Assembly: GCA_013695195.1 (NCBI GenBank) | Contig: JACDAY010000162.1 | Location: 1-12,320 of the forward strand | Length of the DNA: 12,320 bases | Source: Blastocatellia bacterium | Lineage (GTDB): Bacteria; Acidobacteriota; Blastocatellia; Pyrinomonadales; Pyrinomonadaceae | Direction of reading: 5' to 3' | Shown here: positions 1-6,838 of the stretch, piece by piece | How the letters are laid out: every line of letters starts with the position of its first letter | Numbering within the stretch: position 1 is the first letter of the stretch | Position numbers and translations under genes: made by a program | The notes under the pieces: generated by a model | Seen by the model: the letters and a program-made list of their open reading frames with translations, nothing else | Told to the model about the DNA's origin: nothing | The model's database searches: none

Positions 1-1
1 C

Positions 2-115
2 CACGGTTTGAAACGACTCTGGTCGCGACGCATTAACCAGGAGCATAGATTGATTTACAGCGTCGATGACGAAGAGATTTTGATTGTGTCATGCCGGTTT
101 CATTACAAACGATGA
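2..115 (+). CDS. yoeB: YoeB-family mRNA interferase toxin, C-terminal part
   Basis: This is the 3' end (37 codons plus TGA) of a gene that begins before the window. The visible protein includes WSRRINQEHRLIYSVDDE and ends CRFHYKR. It closely follows the C-terminus of E. coli YoeB as I remember it (WSRRITEEHRLVY, then CRYHY). YoeB is a RelE-fold toxin that enters the ribosomal A site and cuts mRNA. Its catalytic Arg (E. coli R65) corresponds to visible residue 16 (HRLIY), its His (H83) to residue 34 and its terminal Tyr to residue 35, so the active site appears intact. Two extra residues (KR) follow the usual YHY end, and the TGA overlaps the rbfA ATG as ATGA. The antitoxin, normally just upstream, lies outside the window. 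About half of the usual ~84 residues is seen. Confidence 0.82.
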   Translation, partial: HGLKRLWSRRINQEHRLIYSVDDEEILIVSCRFHYKR

Positions 116-483
116 GGCGCCCGGAAAAATTAGCAGAGGCTTTAAAGGAAGAGATCGCCGAGGTTGTCGGCTTCGAGTTGGAAGACCCGAGAGTCGAATC
201 AGTTACGGTGACTGATGTAAAGGTGTCCGATGATCTTCGCGACGCGAAAGTTTATGTGCTTGTCCTGGGCAGCGAGGATGAGATCAAGAAGGCTTTAACT
301 ACCCTGCAGCATGCCGCTGTTTTTGTGCGGCAGCAGGTAGCGATGAATTTGAGCATGCGACACGCCCCGCATCTTTTTTTTGTCCGCGATACGGCGGAAG
401 AAAACGCGTCGAGGATCGGAGAGATTTTGCAGGATTTGAAAGTAAAGGGTGAATTTGAAGAAAGGATGGAAAATGAGGGATAA
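112..483 (+). CDS. rbfA: 30S ribosome-binding factor A
   Basis: RbfA is a small KH-like protein that binds the 30S subunit and helps mature the 5' end of 16S rRNA. The 123-residue product begins MRRPEKLAEALKEEIAEVV, the usual RbfA N-terminal helix. It continues with the family pattern DPRVESVTVTDVKVSDDLRDAKVYV (residues 25-49, abbreviated here) and ends its fold with SMRHAPHLFFVRD (81-93). I chose the ATG at 112 over an in-frame ATG at 91. RbfA proteins start near this point, and the 112 start forms an ATGA overlap with the toxin stop, which suggests translational coupling. The last codons and the stop lie inside the outer arm of a long inverted repeat. In many genomes rbfA follows infB; here its direct neighbour is a toxin gene. 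Confidence 0.93.
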   Translation: MRRPEKLAEALKEEIAEVVGFELEDPRVESVTVTDVKVSDDLRDAKVYVLVLGSEDEIKKALTTLQHAAVFVRQQVAMNLSMRHAPHLFFVRDTAEENASRIGEILQDLKVKGEFEERMENEG

Positions 484-552
484 GGGAGGAGGGATGAGGG
501 ATGTGAGAGGGACAATTCCGTCTTGCTCATCCCTCCTCCCTCACCCCTCATT
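472..552. repeat. Long inverted repeat spanning the rbfA stop and the rbfA-nrnA spacer
   Basis: The inner arms 484-498 and 526-540 are perfect 15-base complements (GGGAGGAGGGATGAG against CTCATCCCTCCTCCC) around a 27-base loop. A second pair, AATGAGGG at 472-479 and CCCTCATT at 545-552, extends the stem after a short internal bulge. The left outer arm lies in rbfA coding sequence and across its stop. There is no T-run after the stem, so it is not a typical intrinsic terminator. It may instead be a palindromic repeat element or an mRNA-stabilising hairpin. Confidence 0.8.
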
Positions 553-564
553 CCTTCCTAAAGA

Positions 565-1569
565 GTGCTAAGCCAAGTAGTTGAGTTAATTGAAAATAAG
601 CAAAAGTTCGGCATTACCACGCATATCAAACCGGATGGCGACGGCGTAGGGTCGTCGCTTGGGTTATGCTGGCTGCTGCGTTCGTTGGGAAAAACGGCGG
701 AAGTTATAGTCCACGGCGATCTGCCGGCTGCTTATAGAACTTTGCCCGGAGCCGATCAAATTCGCAACATTAAAAGAGTCGATAACGAGTACGACGCGGT
801 ATTTGTTATCGAATGCTCCGACCTTGACCGCCCTGGAATCGCCGGGCTTGAAAACGAGTTTACGGTCAATATTGATCACCATGCCACGAGCGGACATTTC
901 GGTACGATAAACTGGATCGATTCGACAGCTTCGGCAGTCGGAGAAATGATCTATAATCTTTGCAAAGCCATCGGCGGACGTGTTACACGCGAAATTGCCG
1001 AGTGCGTTTACATGGCGCTTGTTACCGACACAGGCTCCTTCCACTTCTCGAATACAACCGACCGCACGCTAAAAGTCGCTTCCGAGCTTATCAAAGCAGG
1101 CGTAAAACCAGAGGAGATCTCCGAAGCGGTTTATAACAATTACCCATGGTCGAGAATCGAGTTAATGCGGCATGTAATCGGGACTATTAAACGTGATGAA
1201 TCCGGCCGCGTCGCGTGGATGCGCCAAACGCTTGAAATGAAGGAAAGCTCGGGTGCGGTTGACGGGGACAATAACGGCTTTGTAAATATACCGCTTGCGT
1301 CAAAGGAAATTCTCGCTGCGGTTTATATGCGGGAGGTTTCGGCCAACTTGTATCGCGTCAGCCTGCGCTCAAAAGGCAGCGTTAATGTCGCAAGGATCGC
1401 GGAACAGTTCGGCGGCGGCGGGCACAGGAATGCTGCTGGCTTCAGCGTGGAAGGCAATTGGGATGAGAAGGAAGTGGAAATCGTTTCAAAATTGATCGAA
1501 ACAATCGAAGCTGCCGATGAAGATTGGGTGGAATCCAGGAGAGCTGACGGCGAGATTATTGCGGTTTAA
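565..1569 (+). CDS. nrnA: DHH-family phosphoesterase, NrnA-like (nanoRNase / pAp phosphatase)
   Basis: The 334-residue protein has both halves of a DHH/DHHA1 phosphoesterase. The metal-binding motifs are THIKPDGDGVGS (residues 19-30), the Asp in IECSDLDRPG (D86), the DHH triad at 104-106 (NIDHHATSGHFG) and ALVTDTGSFHFS (151-162, D155). The C-terminal DHHA1 domain has GGGGHRNAAGF at 283-293, which binds the nucleic acid or nucleotide substrate. In characterised relatives this enzyme degrades 2-5 nt RNAs and removes the 3'-phosphate from pAp in the cytosol. The length fits the family (about 310-340). The start is a GTG; no other start gives a complete first motif and it has only a weak AAAGAG nearby. 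An rbfA-nrnA order is common in bacteria, and truB, often next, is absent here. I am sure of the family and less sure of the preferred substrate. Confidence 0.9.
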   Translation: MLSQVVELIENKQKFGITTHIKPDGDGVGSSLGLCWLLRSLGKTAEVIVHGDLPAAYRTLPGADQIRNIKRVDNEYDAVFVIECSDLDRPGIAGLENEFTVNIDHHATSGHFGTINWIDSTASAVGEMIYNLCKAIGGRVTREIAECVYMALVTDTGSFHFSNTTDRTLKVASELIKAGVKPEEISEAVYNNYPWSRIELMRHVIGTIKRDESGRVAWMRQTLEMKESSGAVDGDNNGFVNIPLASKEILAAVYMREVSANLYRVSLRSKGSVNVARIAEQFGGGGHRNAAGFSVEGNWDEKEVEIVSKLIETIEAADEDWVESRRADGEIIAV

Positions 1570-1618
1570 TGACTGGATTGTGTTGACGAAATATTTGGTT
1601 TTATCTTTGGCATACACG

Positions 1619-1747
1619 CTTCGATCTTCCGTGTTTCTTTTCTTCTTGTTCCTCTTATTCTGTGATCCGGTTTTTGATTTTATCCAAACTGCGGAAGAAA
1701 GAATGAACCACTGAAAAAGAAGAACAAGAAAAGAGAACAAGACGAAG
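1619..1747. repeat. Diverged inverted repeat in the nrnA-cobO spacer
   Basis: The pyrimidine-rich stretch 1619-1657 is a rough reverse complement of the purine-rich stretch 1716-1747. The arms share blocks such as TTCTTTTC, CTTGTTC and CTTCG on the left with their complements on the right, with several small insertions. The roughly 58-base middle has no clear pairing. This looks like an older, degraded version of the long palindromes in the neighbouring spacers. No reading frame with family-like content occurs in this 224-base spacer, and I see no cobalamin-riboswitch core ahead of cobO. Confidence 0.45.
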
Positions 1748-1793
1748 TTTAAAAAGAACCCGATCGATACCGCTCGCGAATCTGACATGAAAA

Positions 1794-2375
1794 ATGCCCG
1801 AAGCCAAAGAAAAACGATATAAGTGGCGGCGCGGGAATTACCGCGAAAACACAAAAGGCCTTTTGATGGTTAATACAGGAGACGGCAAAGGAAAAACGAC
1901 CGCCGCTCTCGGTGTATTGGTACGTGCGGCCGGACGCGGAATGAACTGCGCCATTATCCAGTTCATGAAATCGAAGACCGACCGTTACGGCGAGCACGAA
2001 TCGCTGGAAGAACTAGGCATCGAAATTCACACAATGGGTGACGGCTTTACCTGGGACACGAAAAATCCGGCACAGGATGTCAAAACATCCGAGGAAACCT
2101 GGAAACTGTGCGTAGCGAAAATGCAAAGCGGAGATTATGACCTTCTTGTCTTTGACGAACTGGTTTATGTGCTCGATTACAAGTTTCTGGATGTTCAAAA
2201 AATTCTCGGCGAGATCAAATCGGTTCGCGAGGGCCAGCCTAATCTGCATATCATCATTACGGGCCGAAATGCTCCACCCGAACTAGTTGAAGCTGCCGAT
2301 CTCGTTACCGAAATGAAGGAGATCAAGCATCCTTTTCACGCCGGGATTTTCGCACAACAGGGAATCGAGTTCTAG
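1794..2375 (+). CDS. cobO: Cob(I)yrinic acid a,c-diamide adenosyltransferase
   Basis: This is a CobA/CobO/BtuR-type corrinoid adenosyltransferase. It moves the 5'-deoxyadenosyl group of ATP onto reduced cobalt in corrinoids, in the cytosol, for coenzyme B12 synthesis or salvage. The 193-residue chain has the family's P-loop GDGKGKTTA (residues 29-37), then the conserved GDGFTW (82-87). The Walker-B-like segment is LLVFDELVY (117-125), followed by IITGRNAPPELVEAADLVTEM and the C-terminal HPFHAGIFAQQGIEF. The length fits CobO. The ATG at 1794 lacks a clear Shine-Dalgarno site, but it gives the usual basic lead-in before the P-loop. No other cobalamin genes are nearby, so uptake and adenosylation of scavenged corrinoid is possible. 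Confidence 0.93.
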   Translation: MPEAKEKRYKWRRGNYRENTKGLLMVNTGDGKGKTTAALGVLVRAAGRGMNCAIIQFMKSKTDRYGEHESLEELGIEIHTMGDGFTWDTKNPAQDVKTSEETWKLCVAKMQSGDYDLLVFDELVYVLDYKFLDVQKILGEIKSVREGQPNLHIIITGRNAPPELVEAADLVTEMKEIKHPFHAGIFAQQGIEF

Positions 2376-2455
2376 GAAAGTAGGCAGCGGCACTTGGCAG
2401 TAAGCAGTCAAGAATTATTTTCGTCACAACTGCTAAGTGCCGCTGCCTACCTTCC
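2375..2455. repeat. Long inverted repeat in the cobO-pgpA spacer
   Basis: The arms 2375-2395 and 2435-2455 are 21 bases each and complementary except at one position. The core is GTAGGCAGCGGCACTT against AAGTGCCGCTGCCTAC. A further AGCAGT/ACTGCT pair (2403-2408 with 2429-2434) extends the stem inward. The left arm begins at the last base of the cobO stop codon. A GTG inside the right arm (2437) is an in-frame alternative start for pgpA, but it is unlikely because it lies in the repeat. There is no trailing T-run. Confidence 0.82.
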
Positions 2456-2463
2456 GCAATGGT

Positions 2464-3048
2464 ATGAAACAACAGATCGAAAGCCGCAAACCGAAAAACT
2501 TTCTCGATTATTTCGCACTTTCTGTTACCACACTCGGCGTCGGTTATCTGCCAATAATGCCGGGAACATACGGATCGGCTGTTGGAGTGTTGATATATCT
2601 TGGAATCTCGTATCTCGTTTCGGTCGTACTTGTCGCTTTTACCCGCTTTTCTGAGCCTTTGTGGCCATTTCCCGGAATACATGCACAAGTATATGCTTGG
2701 ATACACGCGGTTATTCTCGTCGCTTTTTTACTATTTTGCCTTTTAGGAATTTGGGCCGCCGGCCGCTCGACGAAACTATTTGGTAATAAAGACCCGCAGC
2801 AAGCCATTATCGACGAAGTCATCGGGCAGCTTATCGTATTTTTGTTTATACCTTTTGGCCTCGGCTGGTTTTATGTTCTCGCCGGATTTTTGCTGTTCAG
2901 GCTGTTCGATATCTGGAAGCCCTATCCGATCGATTCGCTGCAAAATCTGCCGGGCGGCATCGGTGTCTGCGCGGATGATATACTTGCCGGAGTTTATGCC
3001 GGCGTTTGCCTTGCGATCGTATACGCGGTTAATATTTCTATGAATTAA
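2464..3048 (+). CDS. pgpA: Phosphatidylglycerophosphatase A
   Basis: PgpA is an inner-membrane enzyme that dephosphorylates phosphatidylglycerophosphate to phosphatidylglycerol. From the ATG at 2464 the protein has 194 residues. It shows the family signatures in order: GVGYLPIMPGTYGSA (25-39), the metal-binding stretch DPQQAIIDEVIGQ (110-122), FRLFDIWKPYPID (145-157) and PGGIGVCADDILAGVYAG (163-180). Hydrophobic spans are seen near 40-60, 78-98, 122-145 and 173-190. The upstream GTG at 2437 would add nine residues encoded by the inverted repeat, so I prefer 2464. Neither start has a Shine-Dalgarno site. The gene ends convergently with corA. Confidence 0.9.
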   Translation: MKQQIESRKPKNFLDYFALSVTTLGVGYLPIMPGTYGSAVGVLIYLGISYLVSVVLVAFTRFSEPLWPFPGIHAQVYAWIHAVILVAFLLFCLLGIWAAGRSTKLFGNKDPQQAIIDEVIGQLIVFLFIPFGLGWFYVLAGFLLFRLFDIWKPYPIDSLQNLPGGIGVCADDILAGVYAGVCLAIVYAVNISMN

Positions 3049-3071
3049 GAAGATAATTACAAACGTTTCTT

Positions 3072-3139
3072 CCTTAGTGTTCTTTGTGTTAAGTCTTAAT
3101 CTTTAACACAAAGAACACTAAGGTTTTCACAAAGAACAC
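3072..3139. repeat. Perfect 21-base palindrome plus an extra half-copy (pgpA-corA spacer)
   Basis: Positions 3072-3092 and 3103-3123 are perfect 21-base complements around a 10-base loop; the right arm contains CACAAAGAACACTAAGG. A third partial copy, CACAAAGAACAC, follows at 3128-3139, exactly 21 bases after the same word in the right arm. The unit is thus repeated both inverted and directly. The word resembles the CACAAAGGACAC-type intergenic repeats that I recall from various environmental genomes; that comparison is from memory. It sits between two convergent genes, where a hairpin could also end transcription. Confidence 0.85.
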
Positions 3140-3191
3140 AGAGAGAAAACTGATTGAATATTCGGTGATATCGGTACGGACTAGCAGTCTT

Positions 3192-4241
3192 TCAAACCCA
3201 ATCGTCCATCGGCGCATCCAGCTTCTCCTCTGGATTAACGTCGTCTCTCTGAAATATCCAGCCTCGCTGCCAGAAATATATAAGAAGCCCGATCGTTACC
3301 AACACCATAACGCCGAGCGTTAAATAATAGCCGTTTCTGCTTTTCAACTCGGGCATGTTATCGAAATTCATTCCGTAGATTCCCGCGATCAGAGACAGCG
3401 GCAGAATTATCGACGAGAGCACGGCAAGTGTTTTCATCACGTCGTTTGTCCGATTGGCGACGACAGAAAAATGTATGTCAAACAAGCCGCCAACCAGCTC
3501 GCGGTAATTTTCGGCTAGATCGGAAATCCGCAGCAGGTGATCATGAACATCGCGGAAAAAGGGCAGAATGTTTTCTGGAATCTGCGGAAATTCGCCATGT
3601 GAAACGCGGTATAAAACGTCGAGCTGCCTCGCAGAAATCCTACGCAGCCGGGCAACGCTTCGCCGCAGATCCATAATTTCTTCCAGTATCGCGTTATTGC
3701 CTTTCTTCATTTGAAATACGCGATCTTCCAAAACACTAATCGCGTTATCGAAATCGTCGACTATCGGCATATACATATCCACGATTTGATCGAGAATCTG
3801 GTGCAGCAGATACGCAGCTCCACGCTGACAGATAAATGTACTGCTCCGGATTTGCTGTTTAACAGCTTTGATACTTTTAAAGCGTTCGACATGAAATGTA
3901 ACGACGAAATTTTCGCCGAGATAGCCGTCCAACTCCTTGGTAGCAAAGTTCGCGGGGTTTGTCTCTCCGGGCTTAATGCCGTGGACTATGAAATAAAAGT
4001 ATTCGGGAAATGCCTCGATTTTCGGCTGGTTGCGGGTTTCGACGCAGTCTTCAACCGTCAGATGATGAAAGCCGAAAATGTTTAATAGAATGTGCTTTGC
4101 CTGCTCGGCTTGCTCGGCGGTTTCGCCGCGCAGATCAACCCAAACAACGTTCGTTTTATCCGCCAAAAGAGAACGCAGATCTTCAACCGAAAATCCTTCT
4201 TCAACCGCTTTCGCATCTTTTTTATAAACAAAAATTTCCAT
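3192..4241 (-). CDS. corA: CorA-type magnesium/cobalt transporter
   Basis: CorA forms pentameric inner-membrane channels for Mg2+ (also Co2+ and Ni2+). The 349-residue length is typical. The large N-terminal cytoplasmic domain has the usual features, including HHLTVEDCVETRNQPKIE (59-76, family EDC..Q.PK pattern) and a long stalk helix around 160-260. Two C-terminal membrane spans lie near 270-290 and 306-324, and the selectivity motif YGMNF is at 289-293 (G290, M291, N292). The connecting loop is FDNMPELKSRNGY, close to the usual acidic periplasmic loop. The gene is convergent with pgpA and divergent from the ABC exporter. No clear Shine-Dalgarno site precedes the ATG at 4241. Confidence 0.95.
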   Translation of the reverse strand: MEIFVYKKDAKAVEEGFSVEDLRSLLADKTNVVWVDLRGETAEQAEQAKHILLNIFGFHHLTVEDCVETRNQPKIEAFPEYFYFIVHGIKPGETNPANFATKELDGYLGENFVVTFHVERFKSIKAVKQQIRSSTFICQRGAAYLLHQILDQIVDMYMPIVDDFDNAISVLEDRVFQMKKGNNAILEEIMDLRRSVARLRRISARQLDVLYRVSHGEFPQIPENILPFFRDVHDHLLRISDLAENYRELVGGLFDIHFSVVANRTNDVMKTLAVLSSIILPLSLIAGIYGMNFDNMPELKSRNGYYLTLGVMVLVTIGLLIYFWQRGWIFQRDDVNPEEKLDAPMDDWV

Positions 4242-4292
4242 AATAATCGGTTGTGGGAACGCTTATTCGCACAGAATTATCAAAACAAATTG

Positions 4293-4326
4293 CTATTAGT
4301 TGATAGTTTCGGCAGAACTATTAGTT
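4293..4326. repeat. Small direct and inverted repeats in the corA-exporter divergent spacer
   Basis: CTATTAGTT occurs at 4293-4301 and again at 4318-4326, 25 bases apart. Between them ATAGTT (4303-4308) and AACTAT (4316-4321) form a 6-base stem. A related stretch (CTGTAAACTGTTAACTGCC, ending near 4351) is a rough inverted partner, so the whole may be a decayed palindrome. It could equally be an operator for one of the divergent genes. Confidence 0.35.
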
Positions 4327-4381
4327 ATGCACTGTAAACTGTTAACTGCCATTCGTGAAACATTCTTTTAAAATTCAACTC

Positions 4382-4409
4382 TTGGTGGGCATATCAGGAA
4401 GATTATCAT
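4382..4409 (+). promoter_or_regulatory. Weak sigma-70-like promoter candidate for the ABC exporter
   Basis: TTGGTG (4382-4387) and TATCAT (4404-4409) are 16 bases apart, giving a short leader to the ATG at 4435. The match to consensus is partial (four of six in each box) and many AT-rich spacers would offer as much. Confidence 0.25.
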
Positions 4410-4434
4410 ATATGTTAAGCTTTGATATCGATTT

Positions 4435-5343
4435 ATGAATGAGAAAAACGTAACGCTCCGTGTCGAAAATGTTTCAAAACGGTTCGGGGATTTCAGCGCG
4501 GTCGAAGATTTAAGTTTTGAAGTGCGTGCCGGCCGCGTTTTTGGATTTCTCGGGCCGAACGGAGCCGGCAAAACGACAACCATCCGGATGATCGTCGGCA
4601 TCACCGTGCCTGACGAAGGCTCGATCGAGCTTTTTGGCAGCAAAATGTCATCGGAACTGCAGAACCGCATCGGATATCTGCCGGAAGAGCGTGGTTTGTA
4701 TAAGAAGATGAAGATCGCCGATCAGCTTCGATATTTCGCCGCTTTAAAAAATGTTTCAGGCGCGGAGGCGGATAAAAGAATAGACTTCTGGCTTGATCGA
4801 ATGAACCTGGGTGAATGGAAAAAGAAGAAAACAACCGATCTGTCTAAGGGAATGCAGCAGAAGGTGCAGTTTATCTCGACCGTACTTCACAATCCGGACT
4901 TGTTGATTCTTGACGAGCCTTTTTCCGGCCTCGATCCCATAAATGTCGAATTTATGATGGATGTGATCTCGGAATTCAAGACACAGGACAAAACGATCAT
5001 TTTTTCCACCCATCTGATGGAAACAGCGGAAAAGCTTTGCCAGGACATTTTGCTTATAAATAAATCGCAAAAGGTCGTTTCTGGAAGCCTTCGTGAGATA
5101 AAAGAAAGTTACGGCAAAAATTTGATAGCGCTGCGGGCGTCTGGGGGCGAGAAAGTGTTAGAGGATAAATCGCTGGTTGCAAAAGTTCTTGAACATTCGG
5201 ACGAGAAGGAAATTCATCTGGCCGATGGCGCAAGCGATCAGTTACTACTTAGAAGATTGATCGAAAGCGGCGCCGTCGTTACCAAATTCGAACAGATCGA
5301 GCCGAGTTTAAACGATATTTTTATTGAGAAAGTACAATCGTAA
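4435..5343 (+). CDS. ABC exporter ATP-binding protein, NatA-like
   Basis: This is a 302-residue cytoplasmic ATPase that would power the permease encoded next. Walker A is GPNGAGKTT (40-48). The Q-loop region reads GYLPEERGLYKKMK (80-93), with Glu in place of the usual Gln, as I recall for NatA-type proteins. The signature loop is LSKGMQQKVQ (136-145), Walker B is LLILDEPFSGLDP (156-168) and the H-loop is IIFSTHLM (188-195). The last ~90 residues form the C-terminal extension seen in NatA/CcmA-like exporters, ending PSLNDIFIEKV. NatA/NatB of Bacillus exports Na+. The substrate here could be Na+, an antibiotic or something else. The partner permease starts 52 bases downstream, so the two are very likely co-transcribed. 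Confidence 0.9.
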   Translation: MNEKNVTLRVENVSKRFGDFSAVEDLSFEVRAGRVFGFLGPNGAGKTTTIRMIVGITVPDEGSIELFGSKMSSELQNRIGYLPEERGLYKKMKIADQLRYFAALKNVSGAEADKRIDFWLDRMNLGEWKKKKTTDLSKGMQQKVQFISTVLHNPDLLILDEPFSGLDPINVEFMMDVISEFKTQDKTIIFSTHLMETAEKLCQDILLINKSQKVVSGSLREIKESYGKNLIALRASGGEKVLEDKSLVAKVLEHSDEKEIHLADGASDQLLLRRLIESGAVVTKFEQIEPSLNDIFIEKVQS

Positions 5344-5356
5344 CGATGCCGTCCGA

Positions 5357-5380
5357 CGGCTGTCGCGAAGCGTCCAGCCG
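5357..5380. repeat. Short GC-rich hairpin between the exporter genes
   Basis: CGGCTG (5357-5362) pairs with CAGCCG (5375-5380) around a 12-base loop, inside the 52-base spacer between ATPase and permease. It could stabilise or modulate the mRNA between the two genes, or be chance in a GC-rich patch. Confidence 0.35.
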
Positions 5381-5395
5381 CCGTAACCTAAACAA

Positions 5396-6748
5396 ATGAA
5401 AAAATTCCTGGCAGTTGTAAAACACGAATATAAAAAGGTTGTTCTCAAGTGGTCGTTTCTGATCGGGACGCTGCTGCTGCCATTTCTGGCGGCGTGTTTT
5501 GCGGTAATCCCGGCTGTTATTTTTTCGCTTGAAGGCGAGCCGACCCGGATCGTCATAGTCGATTCATCCCGCAGAATTGAGCCGCGGCTGCGGGAAAATC
5601 TTTCAACGGAAAAGATAATGGAAAAAGGAAGGAAAGCGGCAAACGAGTCGCTTTCTGATCTGTCGCCCTCTCAGGAAGAGCAGATGAAACGCGGAGCCGG
5701 CCAATTCGTCAAAGGCTTTGTTTTTGTAAATCATGGTGTGCAAAATCAAACGCCGGAAAACATCCGTGCCGAGTTGACAGAAAGAATCATACGCGACGAG
5801 ATCGACGCTTATTTATTTGTGCCCCCTGACATCGACGCCGCTGACGCGAAATTCGAATTCCGGTCCCGAAAAGGCAGTGATTTTGTAACCAGCGACACAT
5901 TCAGAGATGCTTTAAATGAGGCAGTCCGGTCGCAGCGTCTGGCGGATGCAAATATCAGCGAAACGGTTTTGAAAGACCTTAGCCGGCCCGTAAACTTCGA
6001 CGCAAAGGGAATGGACGAAAAAGGCGAGGAAAAGGACAGCACGGGTACGTTCATCGCCTCATTTATTATCGGATTGATGATTTATATTACGCTTGCGATA
6101 TACGGGCAGACGATAATGGGCGCCGTCGTCGAGGAAAAGGAAACGCGAATCGCCGAGATCCTTTTTTCATCCGCCCGGCCATTTGAATTGATGATGGGGA
6201 AGCTTGTCGGTGTAGGGCTTGCCGGGTTGACGCAGCTTGCGATCTGGGTGGTTTCGGCGACGGCGATCATTGCCGTTCTGGCACTTCAGGTGGATTCAGC
6301 GCAGTTATTTGCGTCGGCGCCGACGATAACACCGCTGATGATCGTTTATTTTCTCATTTTTTTCCTGTTGGGATTCTTCATCTACGCGTCGATTTTCGCC
6401 TTAATCGGAGCTATGGTTACGACGGTTCAGGAAGGCGGACAGTTTGCATTCCCGCCGATCATGATATTGTTGGTAGGTTTTTATTTAAGTTTTGCAGTGA
6501 TCCGCGATCCGAACTCAAGCCTTTCGTTTTGGGTTTCAATCGCACCTTTTTTCGCTCCCATCACGATGCCGGTCCGCATTCTAGCCGAAACTCCGCCTTT
6601 CTGGCAGATCGCTTTGTCGATCTTTATTAATGCTGTAGCAATCGCCGGCCTGATCTGGCTCGCATCGAGAGTTTATCGTGTAGGCATGCTGATGTACGGC
6701 AAGCGGGCAACTCTGCCCGAAGTTTGGAAGTGGATCCGGCAGTCCTAG
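5396..6748 (+). CDS. ABC-2 type permease, NatB-like
   Basis: This is a 450-residue membrane subunit with the NatB/YhaP-like layout. A first membrane span (about 19-45, FLIGTLLLPFLAACFAVIPA) precedes a large hydrophilic domain (about 47-215), predicted outside the cytoplasm. Six or so C-terminal spans follow near 218-240, 270-297, 312-342, 350-370, 376-396 and 403-425. The cytoplasmic stretch VVEEKETRIAEILFSSARP (244-262), followed by FELMMGKLVG, is the conserved ABC-2 segment thought to contact the ATPase. The spacing after the ATPase gene shows they form one exporter. The substrate is unknown; Na+ export is one option by family. The TAG stop is followed at once by an in-frame TAA. No Shine-Dalgarno site is visible. 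Confidence 0.88.
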   Translation: MKKFLAVVKHEYKKVVLKWSFLIGTLLLPFLAACFAVIPAVIFSLEGEPTRIVIVDSSRRIEPRLRENLSTEKIMEKGRKAANESLSDLSPSQEEQMKRGAGQFVKGFVFVNHGVQNQTPENIRAELTERIIRDEIDAYLFVPPDIDAADAKFEFRSRKGSDFVTSDTFRDALNEAVRSQRLADANISETVLKDLSRPVNFDAKGMDEKGEEKDSTGTFIASFIIGLMIYITLAIYGQTIMGAVVEEKETRIAEILFSSARPFELMMGKLVGVGLAGLTQLAIWVVSATAIIAVLALQVDSAQLFASAPTITPLMIVYFLIFFLLGFFIYASIFALIGAMVTTVQEGGQFAFPPIMILLVGFYLSFAVIRDPNSSLSFWVSIAPFFAPITMPVRILAETPPFWQIALSIFINAVAIAGLIWLASRVYRVGMLMYGKRATLPEVWKWIRQS

Positions 6749-6838
6749 TAACGCCGGCGTCCCGCCCGCTATAACGGCAGCAGCATCATGGTGCCGATCT
6801 GAGAGCGTGAACAGACAAAGGATGGGTGGTGTTCCATT

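Noticed and set aside
91..111. Upstream in-frame ATG at 91 as rbfA start
   Set aside because: It adds seven residues not typical of RbfA and lies inside the toxin coding sequence; the 112 start forms a clean ATGA overlap.
1570..1793. Possible cobalamin riboswitch ahead of cobO
   Set aside because: I could not find the conserved B12-box or core junction sequences; the spacer is explained by a diverged inverted repeat.
3072..3139. CRISPR-like repetition
   Set aside because: Only two direct copies of a short word with no spacer-length unique segments and no cas genes; it is a palindromic intergenic repeat.
6749..6838. Spacer between permease and CYTH gene with GGTGCCGATCTGAGAG, hinting at a TPP riboswitch
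   Set aside because: Only the CTGAGA word fits; the other conserved THI-box segments are absent. The spacer otherwise holds a 10-base palindrome (6751-6760) and nothing more I can support.
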